A DNA stretch of 8,426 nt from an uncultured Oscillospiraceae bacterium (GCA_900555435.1 USLH01000101.1:1-8426), one strand, 5' to 3'; numbered from the stretch's first letter, positions 1-7,173 are shown. Translations and numbers: made by a program. The notes: a model not told the origin generated them from the letters alone.

Positions 1-41
1 AAGAAAACCCCGAACCCCTGAAAAATCAAGGGTTCGGGGTT
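1..41 (-). terminator. Perfect 16-bp hairpin followed by a U-rich run (terminator or leader attenuator)
   Basis: Bases 6-21 pair with 26-41 around a four-base loop (22-25). The pair 18/29 is C-A on the plus strand but becomes G-U in minus-strand RNA, so the stem is unbroken only when read leftward. It is then followed directly by TTTTCTT (7-1), as in an intrinsic terminator. On the plus strand the T-run (48-52) begins six bases after the stem, which fits less well. It could be a second terminator for the phosphoesterase transcript, or an early terminator in a leader starting from the promoter candidate at 53-81. A terminator for a rightward gene lying left of the window is also possible. Confidence 0.72.
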
Positions 42-52
42 CGTCTGTTTTT

Positions 53-81
53 ATTGTACCACGAACGCCTCCTCTCCGCAA
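53..81 (-). promoter_or_regulatory. Candidate sigma-A promoter with extended -10
   Basis: Reading leftward, TTGCGG (81-76) and TACAAT (58-53) are separated by exactly 17 bases. The -10 hexamer matches five of six consensus positions and is preceded by TGG, which gives an extended -10 (TGNTACAAT). The -35 matches four of six. Transcription would start near 46 and run at once into the hairpin at 41-6. It would serve a gene beyond the left edge or a very short RNA. The call rests on motif match alone, so a chance match remains possible. Confidence 0.4.
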
Positions 82-92
82 GTGAGAGACAG

Positions 93-128
93 AAATTCCC
101 CACGGTTTATCGAAGCCGTGGGGAATTT
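93..128 (-). terminator. Terminator-like hairpin after the phosphoesterase gene
   Basis: A perfect 13-bp inverted repeat: 93-105 pairs with 116-128 around a ten-base loop. It begins 14 bases past the stop codon of the phosphoesterase gene. The stem is GC-rich at its centre (CCCCACGG). Its leftward exit is TTTCTGTCTCTC, pyrimidine-rich but not a clean U-run; the rightward exit has TTTTC. It most likely ends the leftward transcript carrying the regulator and phosphoesterase genes, perhaps less than fully. Confidence 0.7.
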
Positions 129-141
129 TCAAGGCGCAGTC

Positions 142-1137
142 TTACCGCAGAATGCAGCCGACCCGATCCTCGCCTGCGCCAAACCGGGTGATGACCACCT
201 TTTCCCTGGTGACGGAGAAGACGTCGAAGGCGGTTTCGGTAATGGTACCGTACTCCCGTTTGGGGCAGCCCGGCGCCCACTCCTGCACAAAGGAGCAGAG
301 AGAGGTGATGGATAAGATCCCGTCATCATAGAGGAGGTTATCATAATGGACGTGCCCGGCGATCATAGCAATCACATTGGGGCAGTGCTTGATGGCATGA
401 TAGATCCTCGGCCCGTTCAGCAGGTCGTCATAGGGCTTGATCCCCCAGGGCATCCCCTCACTGCCGAAGATTCCTGCGTTGTGAATGGGCGAATGACTGA
501 AAATGAAGATTTCCCGATCCGTTTTCAGTGCGTCCTCCTCCAGCCACTCCGCCTGCTTGTTGGACGCCTCCAGCCGCCAGCCGAAGGGTTCCTTCTCCTC
601 CGGATCCGCAAAATATGCCTTGTCGCTGGTGTTTAAAAACACATATCGATAAGGCAGCGTCGGATCGTTGATGTAATAGTAGTTCTCCTTCGTCGGGTTA
701 TATTTCATGCAGAGGGCGTGCATCTCCTCCGGGAAAATAGCGATCCTCCGGATGTCCAGATCTCCCCGATCCACGGCATTTCCGATGCCGTCGTCGTGGT
801 TGCCCACGGTGCAGTAGACCGGCACCGAAAGGCTGTACAATGCGTCCATGACCTCTTGGTGGGAGGCCCGCATTTTGGCCGGATCAGGGTCGTAGTCATT
901 GCCGATATCCCCGCCGCTTACCACAAAGGAGATCTCCGGGCACCGGTCCAGGATGTACTGGATGGAATGGATGGCGTTGGCCGCCAGCTCAAATTTCCCC
1001 GGCTCCCCCTTTACGGCGTATTCGTTCAGGCGGTTGTGCTCATCGGTGATGAAAACAAAATTCAAGGGGGCGTTTGCTTCCTTGATCTGTTTGATCTTTT
1101 CATCGTAGTGGTCGGTGAGGTATCTCAGATCGTTCAT
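142..1137 (-). CDS. Calcineurin-like metallophosphoesterase, cytoplasmic
   Basis: A 331-residue protein of the calcineurin-like phosphoesterase superfamily, which cleaves phosphomonoesters or phosphodiesters with a two-metal centre. All the signature blocks are present in order: TDEHN (Asp32, His34), GGDIGN (Asp77), GNHDD (Asn113, His114), FSHSPIHN (His215) and AGHVHYDN (His262, His264), so it should be active. There is no signal peptide or membrane segment, so it should act in the cytoplasm. The ATG follows a GGAG at a good distance, and the gene starts 30 bases after the regulator stop, which suggests co-transcription. A hairpin follows the stop. The substrate cannot be told from the sequence. 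Its place behind a sugar importer suggests a phosphorylated sugar, glycerophospho-compound or nucleotide, but that is inference. Family call is firm; physiological role is open. Confidence 0.9.
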   Translation of the reverse strand: MNDLRYLTDHYDEKIKQIKEANAPLNFVFITDEHNRLNEYAVKGEPGKFELAANAIHSIQYILDRCPEISFVVSGGDIGNDYDPDPAKMRASHQEVMDALYSLSVPVYCTVGNHDDGIGNAVDRGDLDIRRIAIFPEEMHALCMKYNPTKENYYYINDPTLPYRYVFLNTSDKAYFADPEEKEPFGWRLEASNKQAEWLEEDALKTDREIFIFSHSPIHNAGIFGSEGMPWGIKPYDDLLNGPRIYHAIKHCPNVIAMIAGHVHYDNLLYDDGILSITSLCSFVQEWAPGCPKREYGTITETAFDVFSVTREKVVITRFGAGEDRVGCILR

Positions 1138-1167
1138 TCTTGTTCTCCGTTCTACCGCAGTGCGGCT

Positions 1168-3447
1168 TTATTTTTTCTGCTGCGCCATTCGTTTCCGGAA
1201 CTCGCCGGGAGTGGTGCCCTCATACTTTTCAAAGGCCCGGATCAGAAGATTCGAGCTGTGGAACCCGCTTGCCGCCGCAATGCGGTTCAGGTTCTCCGAA
1301 GTGTTCAGAAGCTGCTCCCGGGCGAAAGCCACCCGGCGGCTGTTCAGATAATCCGTAAAGTTGATGCCCTTATTCTGCTTGAAGCAGCGGGACAGGTGGT
1401 TCGGGGTATACCCCAGCACCTGCGCCACCGAAGAAAGGTTGATGTCCTCCCGAAAGTGAAGGTTTACATAATCGGTGACCTGATCCACTACCGTCACCGC
1501 CGCCCCCTGATCGGTGAGCCGCATGGCCACCGCAAGGTTCGAAAGGACGATCTCCCGGCAGCGGAGGGAGGTGTAAACGTAATTCATGGGGTCGATCTTG
1601 ATCAGGTCGGCATAGACGATCTCGTCCCTGCTTCGGACCACCCGCCCCACAAACCGGTTGATCACGTCGCAGGCGGAAAGGTACGCCTCATAGGAAACGT
1701 TATCCTGATAGTTCCGGTCCAGGATGCTCTTCACATAAGCGGTGAGATAGGCGGAAGCCGGTTTTTCCAGAAATTCCCGGAGCTGCACCTCCAGGTCGTC
1801 CGGAAGAAAGGGTGGCTTCGGCGGGCTGCTGTCCGGCTGGGCAAAGACCACCGTCTCCTCCGACTGTACCGGCCGCCGGCGCAGGGCGGTGATGGATTCC
1901 TCGTAGCATTTCCGGAGATCCCGGATCCCGGCAGCGGAGCTGCTGACCCCAACGCAGAAAGCGCCCCCGGGCAGTTGGCTCCGCCAGTCCTCGTAAGCCT
2001 GCCGCAGCGCCTCCACCATCTGTTCCCGCTCCCCGGGATTTTTCAGGCACAGCACCAGGGTGTACTCGTCCGGCAGCGTTTCCAGCACCTCCACGATCCA
2101 CCCGCCCAGATGCCCTCTCAGCACCTGATCGAACCGGTCGTAGTATTTGGTATAGAAAAGCTCCTCCTGATCCGACGGAAGATCCAGCCGGATTACCGCC
2201 GTTTCATATGCACCCTCCGAAAAAGACAGCTGATACGGCTCGGCGGACGCCATAACGTCTTCCACGCTGGGGCTTCCCATGATGAGCTTATAGAGCACAG
2301 CCTGCAGCACCATGCGGCTGCCCCCTTCCATGGCATTCTGCATGGTGTGGTTGGCGGAAAGAAGATCCACTACCCGTTCGGTGATAAAGGCTGTCTCGTC
2401 CTTGACCTTTCCCCCGCCGTTATCGTCCCCCAAGGCGTTCAGGATCCCCCAAAAGGGCCGGGAAATCGTCCGGGAGCTGCCGTAAGCATAAACCAGAAAC
2501 CCCGCCACCGCAACGGCGGAAAACAGGTTTACGAACCAGAAGATCCGGTCAAAGGGCCCCGCCAGCTCCTGATACGGCGTGAAGATCACATACTCCACCC
2601 CGCTGATAGCGGACTCCCTCCGGGAAAGCATCCCCTTCCCCCTTAAATAGCAGCTGGTATTTTTAGCAGAGAGGAACGCCTCGCCGTACCGCAGCTGGTT
2701 GAAATCCGCATCGGTATTGGCGGCGATGACCTGCTGATCCTGATCCAGAACATAGATTTGCCGGCTGGAGGCAAATTCCTGGTTCCGGAAAATGCTCTTT
2801 ACAAAAGAATCCTCCAGCACCAGGCAGAGCGTGCCGACATACCGGTTCCCGTTGGTCAGTGACTGCAGCAGATAGATCCCGGAAAGCCCGGTCAGGTTCG
2901 TGGGATTGGGGTTATTCAGGAGACTGACCCGATCCGCATCGCTCTTTTTCAGGGTGAGCCGGGCATAACGGCTGCTCAGAATCTGATTCCACGCCATAAA
3001 ATCCCCGTCGAACCGGTTCTCAAAATAGACCTGCCGCTGGGTGAGACCCTGTTTGGTGTAAAGGTAAGGGGAATCGTCCCACAGAAGGATCACTTCATCC
3101 AGCCCCGCCGACGTGGAGGAAAAGAGCTTGAGCAGATCTAAAATGTCCTCTTCGTTCTGCAGGTAAAGCTCCCTCTGCCGGTAATCCGGAAGGCTCCGGT
3201 TCCGGATGGCGTCGTTTTGCTGCAGGTGGATGACTACATTCTGAAGCGACTCAAACGTCTCATCCATAAACGAAAGGTTGGTGTCGATGAAGACCTCCTG
3301 CTCCTGCATCTTCTGAGAAAAGAGACGGTTCCGGATGAACAGCGTCATGGAAAGATTAAACCCCGTAGTAAGGACGATCAGCACTGCAAAGATGGTAAAG
3401 ATCCTCCGAAAAATGCTGCCATGCCAGATTCCTGCCGTCTTCTTCAT
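1168..3447 (-). CDS. Membrane-anchored AraC-family transcriptional regulator with extracytoplasmic sensor
   Basis: A 759-residue one-component regulator. Counting from the chosen ATG: membrane helix 1 at about 16-37; an extracytoplasmic sensor region of about 260 residues, probably Cache-like; membrane helix 2 at about 302-322; a helical linker; a region at about 415-536 resembling the degenerate GGDEF-like domain of CdaR/YesN-type regulators, without a GGDEF signature; and a C-terminal AraC DNA-binding domain at about 658-755. The last holds two helix-turn-helix units, INLSSVAQVLGYTPNHLSRC and the block around IAAASGFHSSNLLIRAFEKY, with the usual TPGEFRKR ending. It likely senses an extracellular ligand or the loaded binding protein and controls the adjacent importer, doing in one chain what YesM/YesN-type pairs do in two. 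A start 17 codons upstream (3498) is open, but it falls inside the hairpin arm and lacks a ribosome binding site. No convincing promoter lies just upstream, so readthrough from the importer genes is likely. Confidence 0.9.
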   Translation of the reverse strand: MKKTAGIWHGSIFRRIFTIFAVLIVLTTGFNLSMTLFIRNRLFSQKMQEQEVFIDTNLSFMDETFESLQNVVIHLQQNDAIRNRSLPDYRQRELYLQNEEDILDLLKLFSSTSAGLDEVILLWDDSPYLYTKQGLTQRQVYFENRFDGDFMAWNQILSSRYARLTLKKSDADRVSLLNNPNPTNLTGLSGIYLLQSLTNGNRYVGTLCLVLEDSFVKSIFRNQEFASSRQIYVLDQDQQVIAANTDADFNQLRYGEAFLSAKNTSCYLRGKGMLSRRESAISGVEYVIFTPYQELAGPFDRIFWFVNLFSAVAVAGFLVYAYGSSRTISRPFWGILNALGDDNGGGKVKDETAFITERVVDLLSANHTMQNAMEGGSRMVLQAVLYKLIMGSPSVEDVMASAEPYQLSFSEGAYETAVIRLDLPSDQEELFYTKYYDRFDQVLRGHLGGWIVEVLETLPDEYTLVLCLKNPGEREQMVEALRQAYEDWRSQLPGGAFCVGVSSSAAGIRDLRKCYEESITALRRRPVQSEETVVFAQPDSSPPKPPFLPDDLEVQLREFLEKPASAYLTAYVKSILDRNYQDNVSYEAYLSACDVINRFVGRVVRSRDEIVYADLIKIDPMNYVYTSLRCREIVLSNLAVAMRLTDQGAAVTVVDQVTDYVNLHFREDINLSSVAQVLGYTPNHLSRCFKQNKGINFTDYLNSRRVAFAREQLLNTSENLNRIAAASGFHSSNLLIRAFEKYEGTTPGEFRKRMAQQKK

Positions 3448-3455
3448 TGCACCTG

Positions 3456-3467
3456 TTCCTTCCTTCC
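3456..3467 (-). promoter_or_regulatory. Ribosome binding site that fixes the regulator start
   Basis: Reading leftward, GGAAGGAAGGAA ends eight bases before the ATG at 3447. This purine-rich Shine-Dalgarno-like tract supports that start over the upstream in-frame ATG at 3498, which has only the hairpin stem and loop in front of it. Confidence 0.6.
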
Positions 3468-3491
3468 GGTAACGATCCTGTAACGCACCAA

Positions 3492-3520
3492 AACACACGG
3501 GGAGATTTTTCCCGTGTGTT
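3492..3520 (-). terminator. Intercistronic hairpin between solute-binding protein and regulator genes
   Basis: A perfect 10-bp inverted repeat: 3492-3501 pairs with 3511-3520 around a nine-base loop. It lies 24 bases past the stop of the solute-binding protein gene. Reading leftward the stem leads into only four U residues and then GG, so termination should be weak. Two uses fit: partial termination that lowers regulator and phosphoesterase output relative to the binding protein, or a 3' stem that protects the binding-protein mRNA. Which one applies cannot be decided from sequence. Confidence 0.6.
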
Positions 3521-3543
3521 CGATGCTCTGCAAGGGTGAACGC

Positions 3544-5145
3544 TTATTTGGCCACGAAAATCCGCTCCGGATCCCGGACAATGACCTGTGCGCCGTTATA
3601 GAGCTTTAAAAGGTCGTCGATGCTGGCAAGCTTTTCCAGCTCCGCCACATAGGCATCCCACTCGCTCATATCCCGGATGCCGTAGATGAACTTCGCCTCG
3701 TTTTCCTCGATGCAGGTGGTCAGGGTATTTTCAATGTTCGCTTTCTCGGATCCATCGTCGATGTTGAAGATGGCGAATGCCGGATCGAAGTCCGCCTTCA
3801 CCGTGCCATCGATGAAGTTCTTGAGATTCAGATCCTGATCTTCCTCCACCATTAGGTAGCCCTCGGCGCTGCGTACTTTCGGGCCCATGCCGACCATCCA
3901 GACCTCGTACTGGGTGCCTACGCCGTACTCAGCCTTGTCGATGCCATCCTTCATGACATACTCGCCGTCCACGATGTCATAGGTAACACCTTCCACGCCG
4001 TAGTTGAAGATGTCCCGGCCGAAGGGAGAGACCACCTGATCCATGTAAGCAGCCAGGTATTCCGGATTCTTCGTCTTGCTGGAGCAGACAAGTCCCCAGC
4101 CGGGAAGGCCGTCGTGCTGATAGGCGGTGAAAAGGCGGCGGACCCCGTCGGCGTCGGCGGGAGGCGTCATGGCCTGAATGTTAAAGGGCAGCTTCTCGCC
4201 GGGCTGCACCTTGAAGATCTCCCTCTCCAAAGAGCCGTTATACATGGCGGTAAAGGCCCATTTCCCGGAAGCCACCGCATTCTGCTCCTGCTCGAATGAC
4301 ATCGTCTGGATCTCGGAGTTGATCAGCCCCTCTTTGTACATATCCGCTAAGGTCTGGATCAGCTCTTTGCGCTTGGCGGATTCTTCCCGATACGAGCACT
4401 TGAACTCCTTGGCGTCGGTATCGTAATAAACAAGGTTCTTCTGCGCCCCGATGGAATCCGCCACCCACCGCTGGGTGTAGCTGATGTTCCAATAGGACTG
4501 GAAGGGGACGATGGAAGGATCGTTTGCCTTCACCGCCCGCATGATGTCCAGCATCTCCGAAAAAGTGGAGGGGATCTTCTGCCCGGCTGCATTCAGCACG
4601 TCCATGTTGGCAAACCAGCCTTCGCCGGAATAGTCGATGGGCTGCACGCCGATGATGCCGTAACGGGCGCCGCCGTCCTTGCAGATGTAGTCTAAATTGG
4701 AGTAGGTCTTCCGATACTCGGCAAGATTCGGCATATACTGGGCATATTTGTTGAAGTCCAGGAGCATACCGGTGGAGCTGTACTCATTGATGGTGCCCAT
4801 GATGTCGGAGACCGGCATCACGTCGGGGATGTCGTTGGTGGCAAGATAGATCTTGCTCTTTTCGACGTAATCGGAATAAGCGGCAAATTCCCAGTCGATG
4901 CGGATGTTGCCAATGTGCTCTTTCCATTCCTTCTGGCAGAGAAGCTCCGGATTCTGATCCAGGCCCTCATAGCCGTAGCCTTTAAAAACGATCTCCTCGC
5001 CGGTATAGGGGAAGGTAATGGTCTCGGGGGCGGAGCCGCCGCCCTGGTTGGAACCGCCCTTGTCGCCGCAGCCGGCAAGCCCGGTAACCAGCAGCGCCGC
5101 GCAGACCGCCAAAGAGATGCGGGATGCGGTTTTCTTTTGGAACAT
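3544..5145 (-). CDS. ABC transporter extracellular solute-binding lipoprotein (sugar type)
   Basis: A 533-residue high-affinity receptor for a carbohydrate ABC importer. The N-terminus is a lipoprotein signal: KK at 4-5, a hydrophobic stretch at about 10-22, then the lipobox LAGC with Cys26 as the lipidation site. A Gly/Ser-rich tether (GDKGGSNQGGGS) follows, so the protein should sit on the outer face of the membrane. Length and overall character match the long LipO/YtcQ-like binding proteins of Firmicutes (about 500-560 residues) rather than the shorter MalE type. The ATG has AAGGAGG eight bases upstream. It is third in the importer set, 45 bases after the second permease, and is followed by a hairpin. 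The substrate cannot be read from the sequence; relatives take up plant-polysaccharide oligomers or glycans. Confidence 0.92.
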   Translation of the reverse strand: MFQKKTASRISLAVCAALLVTGLAGCGDKGGSNQGGGSAPETITFPYTGEEIVFKGYGYEGLDQNPELLCQKEWKEHIGNIRIDWEFAAYSDYVEKSKIYLATNDIPDVMPVSDIMGTINEYSSTGMLLDFNKYAQYMPNLAEYRKTYSNLDYICKDGGARYGIIGVQPIDYSGEGWFANMDVLNAAGQKIPSTFSEMLDIMRAVKANDPSIVPFQSYWNISYTQRWVADSIGAQKNLVYYDTDAKEFKCSYREESAKRKELIQTLADMYKEGLINSEIQTMSFEQEQNAVASGKWAFTAMYNGSLEREIFKVQPGEKLPFNIQAMTPPADADGVRRLFTAYQHDGLPGWGLVCSSKTKNPEYLAAYMDQVVSPFGRDIFNYGVEGVTYDIVDGEYVMKDGIDKAEYGVGTQYEVWMVGMGPKVRSAEGYLMVEEDQDLNLKNFIDGTVKADFDPAFAIFNIDDGSEKANIENTLTTCIEENEAKFIYGIRDMSEWDAYVAELEKLASIDDLLKLYNGAQVIVRDPERIFVAK

Positions 5146-5190
5146 AATGATAGCCTCCTTAAAAATTATATGCCATTGGGGCAGCTGCGG

Positions 5191-6093
5191 TCAAGCCTTG
5201 ACTGCGCCCAGCATCATACCTTTGGTGAAATATTTCTGCAGGAAGGGATACACGCACAAAATGGGGAGAATGGTGATGATGGTGACCGCCGCTTTGACGG
5301 TCCGGGGGTTGGCGTTGATCATATCGAGGAGCCGGGACATATCCGTGTCCTGGGTGTTCCCCCGGTTGATCTCCATGTTGACCAGGATCTTTCTCAGGAA
5401 GATCTGGATGGGCATCTTCGTGGTGCTGTCCAGATAGAGCATGGCGTTGAAATAGTCGTTCCAGAACCCCACGATGGTAAACAGTGCGATGGTGGCCAGC
5501 AGCGCCTTGGACAAAGGGATCACGATGGCGAAAAGGATCCGGACATGGCCGGCGCCGTCGATAGTGGCGGATTCCCTTAAGGAATCCGGGATCTCCTTGA
5601 AGAAGTTCACGAACATGATCACGTTCCACGCCGAAATGGCTCCCGGAAGGATCATCGCCCAGAGGGTGTCGATCATATGTAAGTTCCGGATGGTAAGATA
5701 GGTGGGGATCATACCGCCCCCGAAGAACATGGTGATCAGGAGCAGGACGTTGATGACCTTTTTCCCCTTGAATTCACTGACCGTAAGCGGGTACGCCATC
5801 AGCGACGTAAGCAGCAGCGACGTGATCGTCCCGGTGCCGGCATAAAGGATCGTGTTCAGATAGTACCGGAGGATCGCCGGATCCGCCAGGATCGTCTGAT
5901 ACGACTGGAGGGAAAAGCCGATTGGCATCAGGATCACGTTCTTCCCCACCAGCTCTTTGGCACTGCTGAAGGAGAGCCCCAGCGTCATGAGGAGCGGATA
6001 CAGAAAGATCGCACTGAGCAGTACCAGAAAGATTGTGTTGACCACGTCGAACAGCGACCATCTGCGCTTTCTTCCCGCAGCTTTTGTATGCAT
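5191..6093 (-). CDS. Carbohydrate ABC transporter permease, LplC/YtcP (MalG) type
   Basis: A 300-residue inner-membrane permease of the binding-protein-dependent transport family. After a basic cytoplasmic N-terminus (RKRRW) it shows six hydrophobic spans at roughly 16-38, 80-103, 114-135, 143-163, 192-212 and 267-285. The ATPase-docking EAA loop is at about 171-190 (SLRESATIDGAGHVRILFAI), with the conserved Gly of the IDGAG turn. The C-terminus KGMMLGAVKA is typical of the LplC/YtcP branch. Translation is well supported: AAAGGAGG sits seven bases before the ATG and overlaps the TGA stop of the upstream permease, which suggests coupled synthesis. It should pair with that permease as a heterodimer. 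Confidence 0.95.
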   Translation of the reverse strand: MHTKAAGRKRRWSLFDVVNTIFLVLLSAIFLYPLLMTLGLSFSSAKELVGKNVILMPIGFSLQSYQTILADPAILRYYLNTILYAGTGTITSLLLTSLMAYPLTVSEFKGKKVINVLLLITMFFGGGMIPTYLTIRNLHMIDTLWAMILPGAISAWNVIMFVNFFKEIPDSLRESATIDGAGHVRILFAIVIPLSKALLATIALFTIVGFWNDYFNAMLYLDSTTKMPIQIFLRKILVNMEINRGNTQDTDMSRLLDMINANPRTVKAAVTIITILPILCVYPFLQKYFTKGMMLGAVKA

Positions 6094-6107
6094 TTGGAAG
6101 CCTCCTT

Positions 6108-7040
6108 TCAGAAGATGGAGGATTCGCCGACTTTCCGGGCGAACCAGTTGGTCATAAGGATGAAGAATAAGGAGATCAGGGAAGTGAACAGGTTGATGGC
6201 CGTGGTATAGCTGTAGCCTCCTCCCAAGATGCCTTCCCGGTAAACATAGGTGGAAATGACGTCCGACGTCTCATAGGTCAGCGGCGACTGCATCAGCAGG
6301 ATCTTCTGGTAGTCGTTCCCCACGATCCCGCCCACCGCAAAGATCAGAAGGATCACGATGGTGGAGGAGATGCAGGGCAGCGTGATGTAGAAGGCCTGCT
6401 TCACCCGGGAAGCTCCGTCCAGAACGGCAGATTCATAAAGCTCCGGGTTGATGCCGGAGATTGCCGCCAGATAGATGATGGAGTTATAACCGATCCCCGA
6501 CCAGATGCCGGACAGGACGTAAAGGGGCCGGAACCACTGGGGGCTTGCGAAGAAATCGATCTTCTGCCCGCCCAGAGCTGCGATCAGCGTGTTGATGACG
6601 CCGCCGTTGGTGCTGGTCATATCCTTTAAAAGTCCCACCACAATGACCGTGGAAATGAAATAGGGAACATAGGAGATCGTCTGGGTCACCTGCTTGAAAC
6701 GGGGATTCCGCACCTCATTGATGAGCAGCGCCAGAAGGATCGGCGCCGGGAAGGTGAAGATCAGCGTTGCGATCCCCAGAAGGAAGGTGTTCCCGAGCAG
6801 CCGCCCGAAATAAGGGGAACGGAAAAACGTAACAAAATGCTTGAAACCGACCCATTCGCTTCCCATGATCCCCTTGGCGGGCGAGTACTTTTCAAAAGCC
6901 ATCAGCACACCGTACATCGGGACATACCGGAAAAGGATCAGAATCAGCATCCCGGGCAGAACCATGAAGTAGAGCACCCAGTTGCGTTTCATATACGCCT
7001 GGAATTTCTTCTTCCTGGCTTCTGCGGAAACCTGCTTCAT
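6108..7040 (-). CDS. Carbohydrate ABC transporter permease, LplB/YteP (MalF) type
   Basis: A 310-residue inner-membrane permease and first gene of the importer set. A positively charged N-terminus (residues 1-19) precedes membrane span 1 at about 21-41. Further spans lie near 83-107, 118-138, 174-196, 222-242 and 281-300. The EAA loop that contacts the ATPase is at about 201-220 (LYESAVLDGASRVKQAFYIT). It forms a heterodimer with the next permease, whose ribosome binding site overlaps this gene's stop codon. The ATG at 7040 has GAAAGG rather far upstream (14 bases). An internal ATG at residue 17 (6992) would leave a shorter charged tail and cannot be excluded. A cre-like site lies between the ribosome binding site and the start. 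Confidence 0.94.
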   Translation of the reverse strand: MKQVSAEARKKKFQAYMKRNWVLYFMVLPGMLILILFRYVPMYGVLMAFEKYSPAKGIMGSEWVGFKHFVTFFRSPYFGRLLGNTFLLGIATLIFTFPAPILLALLINEVRNPRFKQVTQTISYVPYFISTVIVVGLLKDMTSTNGGVINTLIAALGGQKIDFFASPQWFRPLYVLSGIWSGIGYNSIIYLAAISGINPELYESAVLDGASRVKQAFYITLPCISSTIVILLIFAVGGIVGNDYQKILLMQSPLTYETSDVISTYVYREGILGGGYSYTTAINLFTSLISLFFILMTNWFARKVGESSIF

Positions 7041-7054
7041 CGAAAGCGTTCACA
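7041..7054 (+). promoter_or_regulatory. Candidate cre-like operator (CcpA) at the first permease start codon
   Basis: CGAAAGCGTTCACA matches 12 of 14 positions of the catabolite-responsive element TGWAARCGYTWNCW, including the central AAGCGTT. Mismatches are at the first and eleventh positions. It lies between the ribosome binding site and the ATG of the first permease, where a bound repressor could block elongation. A LacI-family operator other than CcpA's would look similar. This is a motif match only. Confidence 0.4.
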
Positions 7055-7111
7055 CCTTTCAGAGAAATTCCCGCCGGCGGAGAAGCCCCCGTCCGAACGG
7101 AAGCGAGATCG

Positions 7112-7121
7112 TTGACGTCAA
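7112..7121. promoter_or_regulatory. Perfect 10-bp palindrome TTGACGTCAA
   Basis: A perfect dyad in the importer leader, 72 bases upstream of the permease ATG and just downstream of the promoter candidate at 7140-7168. It could be an operator for a dimeric repressor. A palindrome of this length can also arise by chance in a region of this size, and no regulator family can be named from it. Confidence 0.3.
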
Positions 7122-7139
7122 TTCGTTTCGCTGGTTTCC

Positions 7140-7168
7140 AGTCTAGCGGCATTTCCCCGGAAAGTAAA
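7140..7168 (-). promoter_or_regulatory. Weak promoter candidate for the importer genes
   Basis: Reading leftward, TTTACT (7168-7163) and TAGACT (7145-7140) are spaced by 17 bases, each matching four of six consensus positions. A perfect -35 hexamer TTGACA lies just upstream (7175-7170) but has no acceptable -10 at 15-19 bases. A poor match fits a promoter that needs an activator such as an AraC-type protein. The true start could lie elsewhere in the region. Confidence 0.28.
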
Positions 7169-7173
7169 GTGTC

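Noticed and set aside
718..2646. A 642-codon open frame on the plus strand, antisense to the regulator and the phosphoesterase.
   Set aside because: It covers two well-supported minus-strand genes with clear domains. Its translation is rich in His, Val, Pro and Arg without any recognisable motif, as expected for the shadow of GC-rich genes. No ribosome binding site supports it.
3498..3498. ATG at 3498 as the start of the AraC-type regulator.
   Set aside because: It falls within the arm of the intercistronic hairpin and lacks a ribosome binding site. The ATG at 3447 follows a purine-rich tract and places the basic segment and membrane helix at a normal distance.
4915..5580. A 221-codon plus-strand frame opposite the binding-protein and second permease genes.
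   Set aside because: It spans two real genes and the gap with their ribosome binding site, and the translation is low-complexity Gly/Asp/His-rich with no family resemblance. It is a shadow frame.
7041..7060. Possible hairpin in the leader hiding the first permease's ribosome binding site (GAAAG paired with CTTTC).
   Set aside because: Only five base pairs with a loop of about nine bases; too weak to claim as a riboswitch or translational control element.
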